This document shows, in pieces, positions 1 through 5,480 of a DNA stretch of 9,743 nt (positions within the stretch are counted from its first letter, which is position 1; each line of letters starts with the position of its first letter). The notes beneath the pieces were generated by a model that was not told the DNA's origin, searched no databases, and saw only the letters and a program-made list of their open reading frames with translations. This stretch comes from Desulfobulbus sp. (lineage in GTDB: Bacteria; Desulfobacterota; Desulfobulbia; Desulfobulbales; Desulfobulbaceae), in NCBI GenBank assembly GCA_030600525.1, contig JAUVLX010000114.1, forward strand, positions 1 to 9,743. The letters are read 5' to 3'. The translations under genes and the position numbers were made by a program.

Positions 1-80
1 CCGATAAAGAAGTCGTTAAATGTAGGAATTGACATTTGGCCTGACAGGTAGTGCTCAGGAACTTTCTTCTTATTTCGCCC

Positions 81-265
81 TTAGGAGTTGTCCTGAAATA
101 ACTTGAACATCTCGCATCGCATCTTCAGGTCATTTTTGGCTGATCTTCAATCACAAAGTCCTCAACGTAGCACAACTACGCCTGCGGCTTTGTTCAATTA
201 GATCATCCAAATCTAACCTAAATATGAGCGCGATATTGTCCAACTTATTTACGGACAGCTCTTTA
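81..265. repeat. 185-bp full-length imperfect palindrome, MITE-like
   Basis: The two halves are reverse complements about a centre at position 173, with no net insertion or deletion. The outer arms (81-109 against the reverse complement of 237-265) match at 22 of 29 positions, including TGTCC and AAATAA. The middle arms (124-145 against 201-222) match at 17 of 22. The inner arms include ACAAAG (153-158) with CTTTGT (188-193). The tip is a perfect stem, CGTAG (166-170) and CTACG (176-180), around the loop CACAA. Transcribed in either direction it would fold into one long hairpin. The shape is that of a palindromic miniature element without its own transposase; mobility is inferred. I see no clear target-site duplication. 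Its right end supplies the stop codon of the interrupted minus-strand frame at 249-842. Confidence 0.6.
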
Positions 266-422
266 TTGCCAACTCACTTTTTTGCAGAGATAGTCTGTTC
301 GTATACGTATTCTCTGGAATAGCCTTTAATGTGATCACGATGGATGACATGAGAGTAAACGAGTGTCTCGTATTGTAGTGTGTCGTTAAGAATCGCCATG
401 TTTTTAAGAGGCATATTTCTTG

Positions 423-512
423 GAATACGCACTCACAAAGCTGAAAGAAAGTGGCGCATACGATCAGATTTTGGAGGCCTCTCGGCGAGGAGAGTATCAG
501 CAGAAATAGCAA
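423..512 (+). pseudogene. Possible C-terminal remnant of a family 3 solute-binding protein
   Basis: The plus-strand frame reads EYALTKLKESGAYDQILEAS and ends at a TAG shortly after. Only four codons separate the fragment from an upstream in-frame stop at 405-407. The pattern A-L-x-K-L-K-x-S-G-x-Y-D-x-I is typical of the last helix of periplasmic amino-acid-type solute-binding proteins (SBP_bac_3). Nothing recognisable precedes it, so it would be only a scrap of a gene. It lies antisense to the interrupted frame at 249-842; at most one of the two is likely to be genuine. Chance similarity is possible because the match is short. Confidence 0.25.
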
Positions 513-569
513 CATGAACGCGGCTAGGAGCCCATCCGAAAATGTTTTTTTGCCCGACTCGGCGTCATA

Positions 570-639
570 CTCAAAAAATAATGCTCGGAGGTAAGCGTAG
601 ACTCCGATATCGAATATATGCCTGCGCTTATTTTTTGAG
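570..639. repeat. Nested inverted repeat, 12-bp outer and 6-bp inner arms
   Basis: CTCAAAAAATAA (570-581) is the exact reverse complement of TTATTTTTTGAG (628-639). Inside, TCGGAG (585-590) pairs exactly with CTCCGA (602-607). The outer arms are A/T-rich and end in C/G. No terminator-like U-tract follows on either strand apart from the arms themselves. It could be a small mobile-element scar or a structured RNA; function unknown. Confidence 0.45.
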
Positions 640-913
640 AGATCCTTGATTCGAACAAAAAAACCTATTCTCGGACAACCTCCTAGGGACTCATCAGTAT
701 CTTTTCAATTGAATATGCCGGTCGTTATATTGTCAATCCGAACGTCTCCTTTCTTTGCTAATCTCAAGATGTTACATTCAATTCCTGTGCGTCTCCGCGT
801 ACGAGGTTCTTCCAGGGAATATTCGCACTAAGCTGCCCACATAATCTCCTTGGAAGAGACCGTCAGTTTAAATTCAAGAGAGAGATGTTGACCTTAAAAA
901 ACAAAGCAGTAAA

Positions 914-1036
914 ATGATTTTTCAAGATTTGAAGCTGTGCTTCACTGAAGTGGAGTTAAAAGAGGTCGCAGCTAGTGTCGCGTCAACGATGAAATGTCAG
1001 AGCAGCGTTGCCGAGACACTAGGCCTGTACGGGTAA
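914..1036 (+). CDS. Possible 40-residue small ORF, unknown function
   Basis: ATG at 914 opens a 40-codon frame ending in TAA at 1034. The product starts MIFQDLKLCF, continues with a likely amphipathic helix (TEVELKEVAASVAST) and ends in SSVAETLGLYG. There is no good Shine-Dalgarno (the upstream bases are AAAGCAGTAAA). The second half of the ORF is occupied by a strong hairpin (972-1022), so the conserved entity here may be a DNA or RNA structure rather than a peptide. The tail faintly recalls a helix-turn-helix segment, but it is too short to assign. It could also be a remnant of a longer gene. Confidence 0.2.
   Translation: MIFQDLKLCFTEVELKEVAASVASTMKCQSSVAETLGLYG
972..1022. repeat. 17-bp stem hairpin with 17-nt loop
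   Basis: The left arm 972-988 and the right arm 1006-1022 are complementary at 15 of 17 positions. The outer eight pairs are perfect (CTAGTGTC with GACACTAG), and so is the inner block of five (CAACG with CGTTG). The loop is 989-1005. No U-tract follows, so it is not a standard intrinsic terminator. It lies inside a dubious small ORF, about 130 bases upstream of the gene at 1156. It could be a leader RNA structure, a recombination or protein-binding site, or the remnant of a mobile end. Confidence 0.5.
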
Positions 1037-1155
1037 GTATCGGAGGCGATGATAAATAGACGGTATCCAGCTGGTAGCTAATGGTTTTTACATTACTGCA
1101 AAAAAAACGATAGCTGTCAGCGTAAATGCAATAGTTTGGGTAGGAACGGAGAGTT

Positions 1156-1728
1156 ATGAAAGAGGGGAATAAGGGTTTAGAGATCGATAGCAAGTCCAAA
1201 GAATTGATAAAAAAATGGCAGCAACAGGCTGATTCGCTCAAAAAAAAGCACCCGAAGTGGAATGCCGCAAAGATTCAGAAGGAGATGAAAAAGCGGATCA
1301 TCCAGGATGCAGAGGCGGCGTTCTCTACCAAGAGCGGAAAAGCGTATATTGAAGAGGTTAATGCTCACCTAAAGGAAGTCGAAGATGCCAGAAACAGGGC
1401 CATTGACGGTATCATGGCGTACATGGGGAAAACGAGTCCTGAGGCAATTGCCACGGTTCTGTTCGAACTGGATTGCGGATGCATCAGGGCATGTGCGGTA
1501 TCCAAAAAGGGTAAACCCATGGGAGAAATGATCATGGTGTCCGGCAAGCAGGTGGAAAAGGATTATGAGTGCAGTATCTGCCGGGATGACGGAGGGGCTG
1601 ATTCAAAGCGGTGCGTCAGGAAAGCAATAATTTGGCCTGGAGAAGAATCAGAACTGCCCTCCGATGAGTTTAGGCTGGACATCGGCAAGAAGGTTTTTGG
1701 TGATGACTACTCCTTAGACGACATATAA
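1156..1728 (+). CDS. Conserved hypothetical Cys-rich protein (190 aa)
   Basis: The start ATG is preceded by GGAG four bases upstream and the gene ends in TAA. Residues 1-85 are highly charged and helical (Lys- and Glu-rich, likely coiled coil). A compact C-terminal half carries six cysteines: C107, C109 and C113 (CGCIRAC), C139 and C142 (CSIC), and C153. This spacing suggests a zinc ribbon or another metal site. The tail contains IIWPGEESELP and IGKKVFGDDY. From memory the C-terminal part resembles an uncharacterised family in delta-proteobacteria; I know no function for it. No signal peptide or membrane segment is visible, so it is probably cytoplasmic. It converges with the hypothetical gene at 1989-2621. 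A weak -35-like TTTACA at 1087 has no good -10 partner. It could be a nucleic-acid-binding or redox-sensing protein, but that is inference. Confidence 0.8.
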   Translation: MKEGNKGLEIDSKSKELIKKWQQQADSLKKKHPKWNAAKIQKEMKKRIIQDAEAAFSTKSGKAYIEEVNAHLKEVEDARNRAIDGIMAYMGKTSPEAIATVLFELDCGCIRACAVSKKGKPMGEMIMVSGKQVEKDYECSICRDDGGADSKRCVRKAIIWPGEESELPSDEFRLDIGKKVFGDDYSLDDI

Positions 1729-1747
1729 TTTCTTTTAGGTAACCTCC

Positions 1748-1767
1748 CCCCCCGGTTTTGCGGGGGG
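1748..1767 (+). terminator. GC-only hairpin after the Cys-rich gene
   Basis: CCCCCCG (1748-1754) pairs with CGGGGGG (1761-1767) around the loop GTTTTG, starting 20 bases after the stop of the 1156-1728 gene. Seven G:C pairs make it very stable, but no U-run follows (AAATATAAG). If it terminates transcription it is a non-canonical site. The stem lies between convergent genes, where a terminator is expected. Confidence 0.5.
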
Positions 1768-1800
1768 AAATATAAGTTTGACGGATCCTGGAAAATAAAG

Positions 1801-1846
1801 AAGCCTCCACGCTCGTGGACCGCTCAACGTCACGAGCGGGAGGCTT
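1801..1846 (-). terminator. Long hairpin between convergent genes, probable terminator
   Basis: Bases 1801-1817 (AAGCCTCC then ACGCTCGTG) pair with 1831-1846 (CACGAGCG then GGAGGCTT), with one bulged base and a loop of about 13 bases. Read on the minus strand, the stem is followed by the pyrimidine-rich CTTTATTTTCC, giving a reasonable intrinsic terminator for the gene at 1989-2621. Read on the plus strand it has no U-tract. The loop and upper stem are also complementary to 1911-1924, so a second, mutually exclusive fold exists. Confidence 0.5.
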
Positions 1847-1924
1847 CATGAACAACATCCAAAGCTCAAGCCACTCAAGGTGGTCAGTGATTTTTTTTGA
1901 ATATACCACTTTGAGCGGTCCACG
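1814..1924. repeat. 14-bp perfect inverted repeat competing with the hairpin at 1801-1846
   Basis: CGTGGACCGCTCAA (1814-1827) is the exact reverse complement of TTGAGCGGTCCACG (1911-1924), 83 bases apart. Within the interval, CCACTCAAGGTGGTC (1871-1885) is a diverged partner of the same sequence (compare ACCACTTTGAGCGGTC at 1905-1920 read in reverse complement). The arms overlap the stem and loop of the hairpin at 1801-1846, so the two pairings exclude each other. A further six-pair stem, CCACCG (1933-1938) with CGGTGG (1946-1951), sits just to the right. The block may be a decayed repetitive element or a switchable RNA in the 3' region of the gene at 1989-2621. Confidence 0.5.
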
Positions 1925-1988
1925 ATTTTAAGCCACCGATTTTTCCGGTGGATACTTACTTCTATCAGTAATATAGGTTGGACAGATC

Positions 1989-2621
1989 TTAGTCTGTTAA
2001 TGCGAAGTGACAATGTTCCGCGTTGTTCAGTGCCTGTACCAATTCATCGGTATCATGAGTACTGATGTCGTTGATTGTTACGGCCTTTATCTGTTCCAAC
2101 AACCATGGTCTCGTTTGGAAAAAAGTCAATATTGCTGCTGTCCTGATTCTTACTCCTTTCCGAAGTATTTCTGCTCCACGGGCTCTGGCAATGTAGTTAA
2201 AAAGCTTGAGACTAATCGTTATTTTCTTCTCAGTCGTTTTGGTCTCGGAATTGTTGTGGTTTAGGAAATCAGAGGACGAGTGAATGCTTTTTTTTCTGAA
2301 CATAGCACCCATGACACCGAGACCCGGCACAACAGTTGAGAGGGCAATTACTGCTCCAGACTCCGTCAGGGGAGTGTAAACATCATCGACCGGTTCTCCG
2401 TTGAGGAGAATCGTCTGTACTTCCTCCTCGATATATTCGGGTGTGAATCCCGGGATTTTTTCAAGGAATGTAAGTAAAGGTTCCCCGGTTTTGGTTTCTA
2501 CCTCGAAACGTGATTGGAGACGAGCTGTAAACTTTTGGGTCACATCTTGGTCAAGTTGGAGTGTTATTACGGGAATACTCTTCTTTAGGGATGTGTTGCT
2601 GGTGGCAGTTGTTTTGTTCAT
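1989..2621 (-). CDS. Conserved hypothetical protein (210 aa)
   Basis: I choose ATG at 2621, just after AGAGG, although the spacer is only two bases. A GTG at 2654 would add 11 residues (LILKCPPKEA) and is the alternative. Residues 15-110 form the recognisable part: ITLQLDQDV, GEPLLTFLEKIPGFTPEYIE, EVQTILLNGEPVDD and then a hydrophobic GAVIALSTVVPGLGVMGAMF. From memory, this order (FLE-IPG-TPEY, VQT-L-NG-PVDD, ALS-PGL) is shared by uncharacterised proteins of delta-proteobacteria. The LNG-PVDD segment is loosely reminiscent of beta-grasp (MoaD/ThiS-like) folds, but no terminal Gly-Gly is present. Residues 120-210 are a separate, less conserved domain with EILRKGVRIR and FFQTRPWLLEQI. There is no signal peptide. 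It ends in TAA and converges on the gene at 1156-1728. Function unknown. Confidence 0.75.
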   Translation of the reverse strand: MNKTTATSNTSLKKSIPVITLQLDQDVTQKFTARLQSRFEVETKTGEPLLTFLEKIPGFTPEYIEEEVQTILLNGEPVDDVYTPLTESGAVIALSTVVPGLGVMGAMFRKKSIHSSSDFLNHNNSETKTTEKKITISLKLFNYIARARGAEILRKGVRIRTAAILTFFQTRPWLLEQIKAVTINDISTHDTDELVQALNNAEHCHFALTD

Positions 2622-2736
2622 AGCCTCTTTTGGGGGACACTTAAGTATTAACACCTCGTGACACCGTTATAAGCAATTCTGATTGTTTGTTTATACTCCT
2701 CCATCAATACAAGAACCTTAGGGGGTGCGTCTCGGG

Positions 2737-2773
2737 GCGGGCAGGTGAGAAATATTGCAGTATACCTGCCCGC
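2737..2773 (-). terminator. 10-bp hairpin downstream of the MFS remnant
   Basis: GCGGGCAGGT (2737-2746) pairs perfectly with ACCTGCCCGC (2764-2773) across a 17-base loop. On the minus strand it starts 14 bases after the TGA of the MFS carrier remnant, the usual place for a terminator. No U-tract follows (CCGAGACGCACCC), so it may be a Rho-type or 3'-end-stabilising structure. It also marks the gap before the divergently unrelated hypothetical gene at 1989-2621. Confidence 0.45.
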
Positions 2774-2787
2774 TGTCTGAGAGTATT

Positions 2788-3710
2788 TCATTCCTGCTTG
2801 AAAATCAGTGCTTGTTTCCATTGCAGTAAAACAATGGCTGACAGAATCAGGAATGCAATGCTCCACAGCGCCAAAGTAAAAGAGCCGGTCTTGTCATAGC
2901 AAAATGCTGCTAGAAGGGGGGCAACTGCACCAGTAATATTTGCTGAAAAGAGCCAACCATAAGTAGTTGCAACACATTGTGCACCCCAAATTCTGGCGAC
3001 TGCTCCTGCATAAAGTACCAACACCCCACCATAGTTAAATCCTGCAAGCGATGAAAATATGGGAAGTCCGGTGGTGGAAGTAAGAATAGGCCCCGCAGCC
3101 AACAGTAGTATTGCCTGGGCAAAAAGATTTGCCTGAATTACATTTTTTGTTGCGAACCTATCGAAAAAAGATCCCCAGGTTACTCTGCCCACAGCATTCG
3201 CTATGGTAAAAAAGGCAACAGCAGTTACCCCGGTTCCGGTATTAGCCCCGGTAAAGAGTTCTTTAATGTTGGCATTAATGGCAAACCCTGCCGCAAGACC
3301 GGAAAACATGGCAAAGTAGAGTATCAGAAAAGCATTGTCGGTAAGAGTATCTTTTATCGGAGCAGGCTTGGCCGGTTTGGTTGTAGTTTCTTCATCAGGG
3401 TTCACCATGAAAAAACCGGCACTGACCGTAAGTAGGAAAAAGGCGATACCGAAAAGTTTAAACAGGCCAAAAGGGGTCGTGCCAACTGTGAGCAGGTAGC
3501 CGCCGATTTTACTCACCAGTGCTGCTCCCTCTCCAAATCCAGCAACAGCGATCCCTGTGACTAGTCCCTTTTGACGTGGAAATCATTTCATACAGGTTGA
3601 GATCGGTATGATGTACGCTATCCCTGCTCCAATTCCAGCGATTACGCCGTTGCCAAGAATCGTGAAGTAAAAGTTGGAAAGACCAAAAGAGCCGAGTATC
3701 CAGCCAGAGG
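2788..3710 (-). pseudogene. OFA-family MFS carrier, N-terminally truncated, with in-frame TGA
   Basis: The frame encodes the later part of a major facilitator carrier of the oxalate/formate antiporter (OFA) type. It shows GVIAGIGAGIAYIIPIST, then CMK-stop-FPRQKGLVTGIAVAGFGEGA, a charged central loop (NPDEETTTKPAKPAPIKD) and six further hydrophobic segments ending LLQWKQALIFKQE. In this family the position after the Lys is a conserved Trp before FP; here the codon is TGA (3583-3585), a one-base change from TGG. The reading frame is identical on both sides of the TGA, so this is a nonsense change and not a frameshift. The first 80 or so residues are missing: the frame merges at about 3710 with the N-terminal half of rpiB, out of frame. 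Intact homologues transport small carboxylates across the inner membrane. Both lesions predict loss of function. Initiation downstream of the TGA would lose several membrane segments. Confidence 0.8.
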
Positions 3711-3970
3711 CAAACAGTGCAGCGAACGTTATCAACTTTATTTGTGACCATGGCTTCTCCATTACCACTACCGCCAAAAACAATACCGTAGAGACTTTCT
3801 TGACTGGCAACACTTTCAGCCGCTGGTCGACAATAATTGGGGTAATCACACGAGGTCTCATCGTGAGTGCCGAAATCAAGAATCTGATAACTTTGTGCTT
3901 GCAAATGCGCTTTTACCTTTTCTTTTAAAAGGTAACCTGCATGGTCGGAGCCGAGTGAAATGGTTTTCAT
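3710..3970 (-). pseudogene. rpiB: Ribose-5-phosphate isomerase B, N-terminal fragment
   Basis: ATG at 3970 opens MKTISLGSDHAGYLLKEK, the hallmark start of RpiB/LacA-B sugar isomerases (GSDHAG phosphate/substrate loop). Further on come DFGTH, the SCDYPNYC block and GGSGNGE at residues 66-72, where Glu takes the place of the catalytic Cys, as in the actinobacterial-type enzymes. Similarity continues to NKVDNVRCTVC (residue 87) and then stops. The same frame stays open to 3509 (153 codons in all, close to the normal RpiB length by coincidence), but it is reading MFS-coding DNA out of frame. Intact RpiB interconverts ribose 5-phosphate and ribulose 5-phosphate in the cytosol. The C-terminal half, including helices needed for the dimer, is gone. 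AGAGGA lies 13 bases upstream, better spaced for a tiny ORF (ATG TTC AAA TGA) that overlaps the rpiB start. Confidence 0.8.
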
Positions 3971-4072
3971 TTGAACATATTATTCCTCTAGTCGTTATTA
4001 GGGATGATCGTGGTTTGAATCAGTTGGAGCCTTTGCTCTTTCGTTCTCATGTTTTTGTTTTCAACAAACTTA

Positions 4073-4203
4073 TCAATTGAGCACAACTTTATCTTGAAGC
4101 TGCTTAATTTGCATTTCAAGAATCTCCGGGTCGTTCAAACTGTTGGTAAGCAGGTATCCACCTTGAAGTGAGGCGATGAAACTATAAGCAAGTCTCTGGC
4201 TAG
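4073..4203 (-). pseudogene. TetR-family regulator, C-terminal remnant
   Basis: Immediately after the EamA stop codon, a different frame reads SQRLAYSFIASLQGGYLL, then TNSLNDPEILEMQIKQLQ and stops at TGA (4073-4075). The segment A-x2-L-x-A-x-L-Q-G-G-Y-L-L followed by D-P-x3-L is characteristic of the last two helices of the ligand-binding domain of TetR-type repressors. The DNA-binding N-terminus and most of the ligand domain are absent. The fragment begins within a few bases of the EamA TAA, so a deletion joined the two. The lost repressor may once have controlled the permease gene; that is inference. Confidence 0.65.
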
Positions 4204-5109
4204 TTAGCCTACAGCTACCAGGACAAGGCCTATAAAAAGGATAGCTACTCCTATAAAACGGGGAAGAGATCCTTTTTCCTTAAGAATGAGCACCCCCATA
4301 AGTGTTCCTAGAGGGATAGAGAGCTGCCGTAGGCCAACAATATAACTGACATTTTTTGCATGAGTCATGGCAAGGAGGATAATGCCATAGGTTGCACCGA
4401 TGGTAAGCCCTGCTAAAAATGCGGGTTTAAGCAGACTTCGCCAGGTTTTTTGAAAATGAGCAGTGGATTGTTGGGTAAACAACATCATAACCTGCAGCCA
4501 AAATGCCGTGAAAATGCATTCTAGCACAAGGTAAAGCAAGGCGCGCATCCAGCCGGTTGCTTCGTTAGGTATGAGTTTAAGCAGGTTCATGCCGATATCG
4601 TCAATAAACGAATAACCAGCTGTACCAATAGCGGCAACCATAGCAAAAGCACAGGAAACGTTAATGTAGTTGGCGAGTTTTAAGTCTCGCATAGTGTTCA
4701 TGGGCAGGATACAGGCACCGGCAACAATCAACAGCATGCCAAGTATCGCCAGGGAGGAAAGATCGCTTCCCCTGCCCACTGCAAATGTAAGCGCTGTAAC
4801 AAAGAGTAGGGGAAATGAACGGGCAAGTGGGTAGGCAATGGAGAGCGCTCCTCGCGCATAGGCACCAGCAAGGCCGGCGTAATAGATAGCCTGGAACAAT
4901 CCTGCCGCGAGTAGCATTCCCCACAGGGCAGGTGATATATCTACGATAAGGTCTGTGGTTATAAAAAATACAGGTGAAAACCAAAACACCGTGCCCAGGG
5001 TGGCAAGTTGAAAAAAGCCAATAGTTGGGGAGTGTCTTTTGGAAAATATATTCCAGCTTGCGTGCATAATTGCAGAAATAATAACAAGGACTGTAGCGGT
5101 GATGGTCAT
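4204..5109 (-). CDS. EamA/DMT-family permease (301 aa)
   Basis: This is an inner-membrane protein of the drug/metabolite transporter superfamily, with about ten hydrophobic helices in two EamA repeats. The N-terminus has HASWNIFSK (residues 16-24). Repeat one ends in YARGALSIAYPLARSFPLLF (84-103), and repeat two carries VSYIVGLRQLSIPLGTLMG with LILKE (254-278). These are the usual EamA signatures, and the length of about 300 is normal. Family members export or import amino acids, nucleosides or other small metabolites; the substrate cannot be read from the sequence. The start ATG at 5109 lacks a clear Shine-Dalgarno (CCCACC precedes it). The upstream bases contain CCTATATATCC, a possible -10, within a broken substrate-binding-protein gene. 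It ends in TAA and is flanked on both sides by gene fragments, yet it is itself intact. Confidence 0.9.
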   Translation of the reverse strand: MTITATVLVIISAIMHASWNIFSKRHSPTIGFFQLATLGTVFWFSPVFFITTDLIVDISPALWGMLLAAGLFQAIYYAGLAGAYARGALSIAYPLARSFPLLFVTALTFAVGRGSDLSSLAILGMLLIVAGACILPMNTMRDLKLANYINVSCAFAMVAAIGTAGYSFIDDIGMNLLKLIPNEATGWMRALLYLVLECIFTAFWLQVMMLFTQQSTAHFQKTWRSLLKPAFLAGLTIGATYGIILLAMTHAKNVSYIVGLRQLSIPLGTLMGVLILKEKGSLPRFIGVAILFIGLVLVAVG

Positions 5110-5168
5110 GGTGGGTCCGGGATATATAGGGTGGTGCGGTTGTAGTTTAGTAGTGGGCAGGGACGGAG

Positions 5169-5480
5169 TGAAGTGGACCCGAGGTAGCCGAGCTTAGCTC
5201 TCCTTGGCTGAATTGCCTGAGTATATGAATGGTGCTCAAGAGAGGGTCCACTTCAATTATTCCAGTCATATTGGAATAGGGAAATCCATAGGCAGGTGCA
5301 CCCCCAGTTAATGCCGCAAAAAACAATGGGGATCGTACTATCTTTTAGGTGAGGCCTTATTAGATATTTTGAGGCGTTGTAATCCGACGCGATGATGATA
5401 TCCGGCTGCCACTGGTTAATCACCTTTTTGGCTGCAATGGCCGCATCTGTTTTATAGCTCTCCGGATTGCTTCTTCTGCA
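5169..5480 (-). pseudogene. ABC-type substrate-binding protein, broken by truncations and two frameshifts
   Basis: Three successive frames carry one homologous protein. Frame one reads SNPESYKTDAAIAAKKVINQ, then WQPDIIIASDYNASKYL and IPIVFCGINW. A G-run of five (5301-5305) shifts it by one base into GAPAYGFPYSNMTGIIEV and then HILRQFSQG. A GAGA repeat (5199-5202) shifts it again by two bases into AKLGYLGSTS. The order NASKYL, VFCGxNW, YGxPYSN-TG-xEV is typical of periplasmic substrate-binding proteins related to the ABC_sub_bind/TrpX type, which in delta-proteobacteria often sit beside histidine kinases. The signal peptide and start are replaced by a response-regulator start, and the C-terminal half is absent. 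It was probably a ligand sensor for the adjacent kinase. A normally conserved Asp before NASKYL is Tyr here. Confidence 0.7.

Larger units (their letters stand above)
249..842 (-). pseudogene. Possible decayed ORF interrupted by TAG and TGA
   Basis: An ATG at 842 on the minus strand follows a textbook Shine-Dalgarno (AAGGAG, 4-bp spacer). The frame then runs 198 codons to TAA at 249, broken only by TAG at codon 5 (828-830) and TGA at codon 46 (705-707). The middle part reads like protein, for example KKGDVRIDNITTGIF and RHIFDIGVYAYLRALFFEYD. The last 88 codons are less protein-like, and the final few lie inside the palindromic element at 81-265. I do not recognise a family. It may be a gene killed by point mutations and by insertion of the repeat, or it may be chance. 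Recoding of TAG or TGA as pyrrolysine or selenocysteine cannot be tested from this window and is not favoured. Confidence 0.25.
266..913. other. Gene-poor stretch, probably decayed DNA
   Basis: No uninterrupted frame here has both a ribosome-binding site and a recognisable product. The supportable contents are the interrupted minus-strand frame (249-842), a short solute-binding-protein-like tail on the plus strand (423-509) and the nested inverted repeat at 570-639. A 61-codon plus-strand frame at 646-831 is open, but its translation resembles no protein and lacks a Shine-Dalgarno; I treat it as a shadow. The stretch reads as eroded former coding DNA. Confidence 0.5.

Noticed and set aside
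646..831. 61-codon plus-strand frame
   Set aside because: No Shine-Dalgarno, no recognisable composition, and antisense to a better-initiated frame.
972..1241. 89-codon minus-strand frame with Cys- and Ser-rich translation
   Set aside because: It is antisense to the well-supported start of the 1156-1728 gene and to the hairpin at 972-1022; no family resemblance.
1670..1909. 79-codon minus-strand frame across the hairpin block
   Set aside because: It overlaps the end of the Cys-rich gene and the paired stems; its translation is dictated by the inverted repeats and has no ribosome-binding site.
2648..2866. 72-codon minus-strand frame downstream of the MFS remnant
   Set aside because: It overlaps the carrier's C-terminus in the same frame after the TGA and runs through the hairpin at 2737-2773; no protein-like content.
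3583..3585. TGA read as Trp (alternative genetic code) in the MFS gene
   Set aside because: Intact neighbours use TGG for Trp and contain no in-frame TGA. The same gene also appears to end naturally at TGA before a hairpin, and it is already truncated.
4661..4984. 107-codon minus-strand frame within the EamA gene
   Set aside because: It is an out-of-frame shadow of the clear EamA coding sequence.
5169..5255. Perfect 12-bp inverted repeat TGAAGTGGACCC / GGGTCCACTTCA bounding 87 bp, with TG...CA ends like a minimal IS3-type element
   Set aside because: Substrate-binding-protein similarity (GIIEV, LRQFSQG, KLGYLGSTS) continues through both arms and the interior, and no target duplication is visible. 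It looks like a chance or in-gene repeat.
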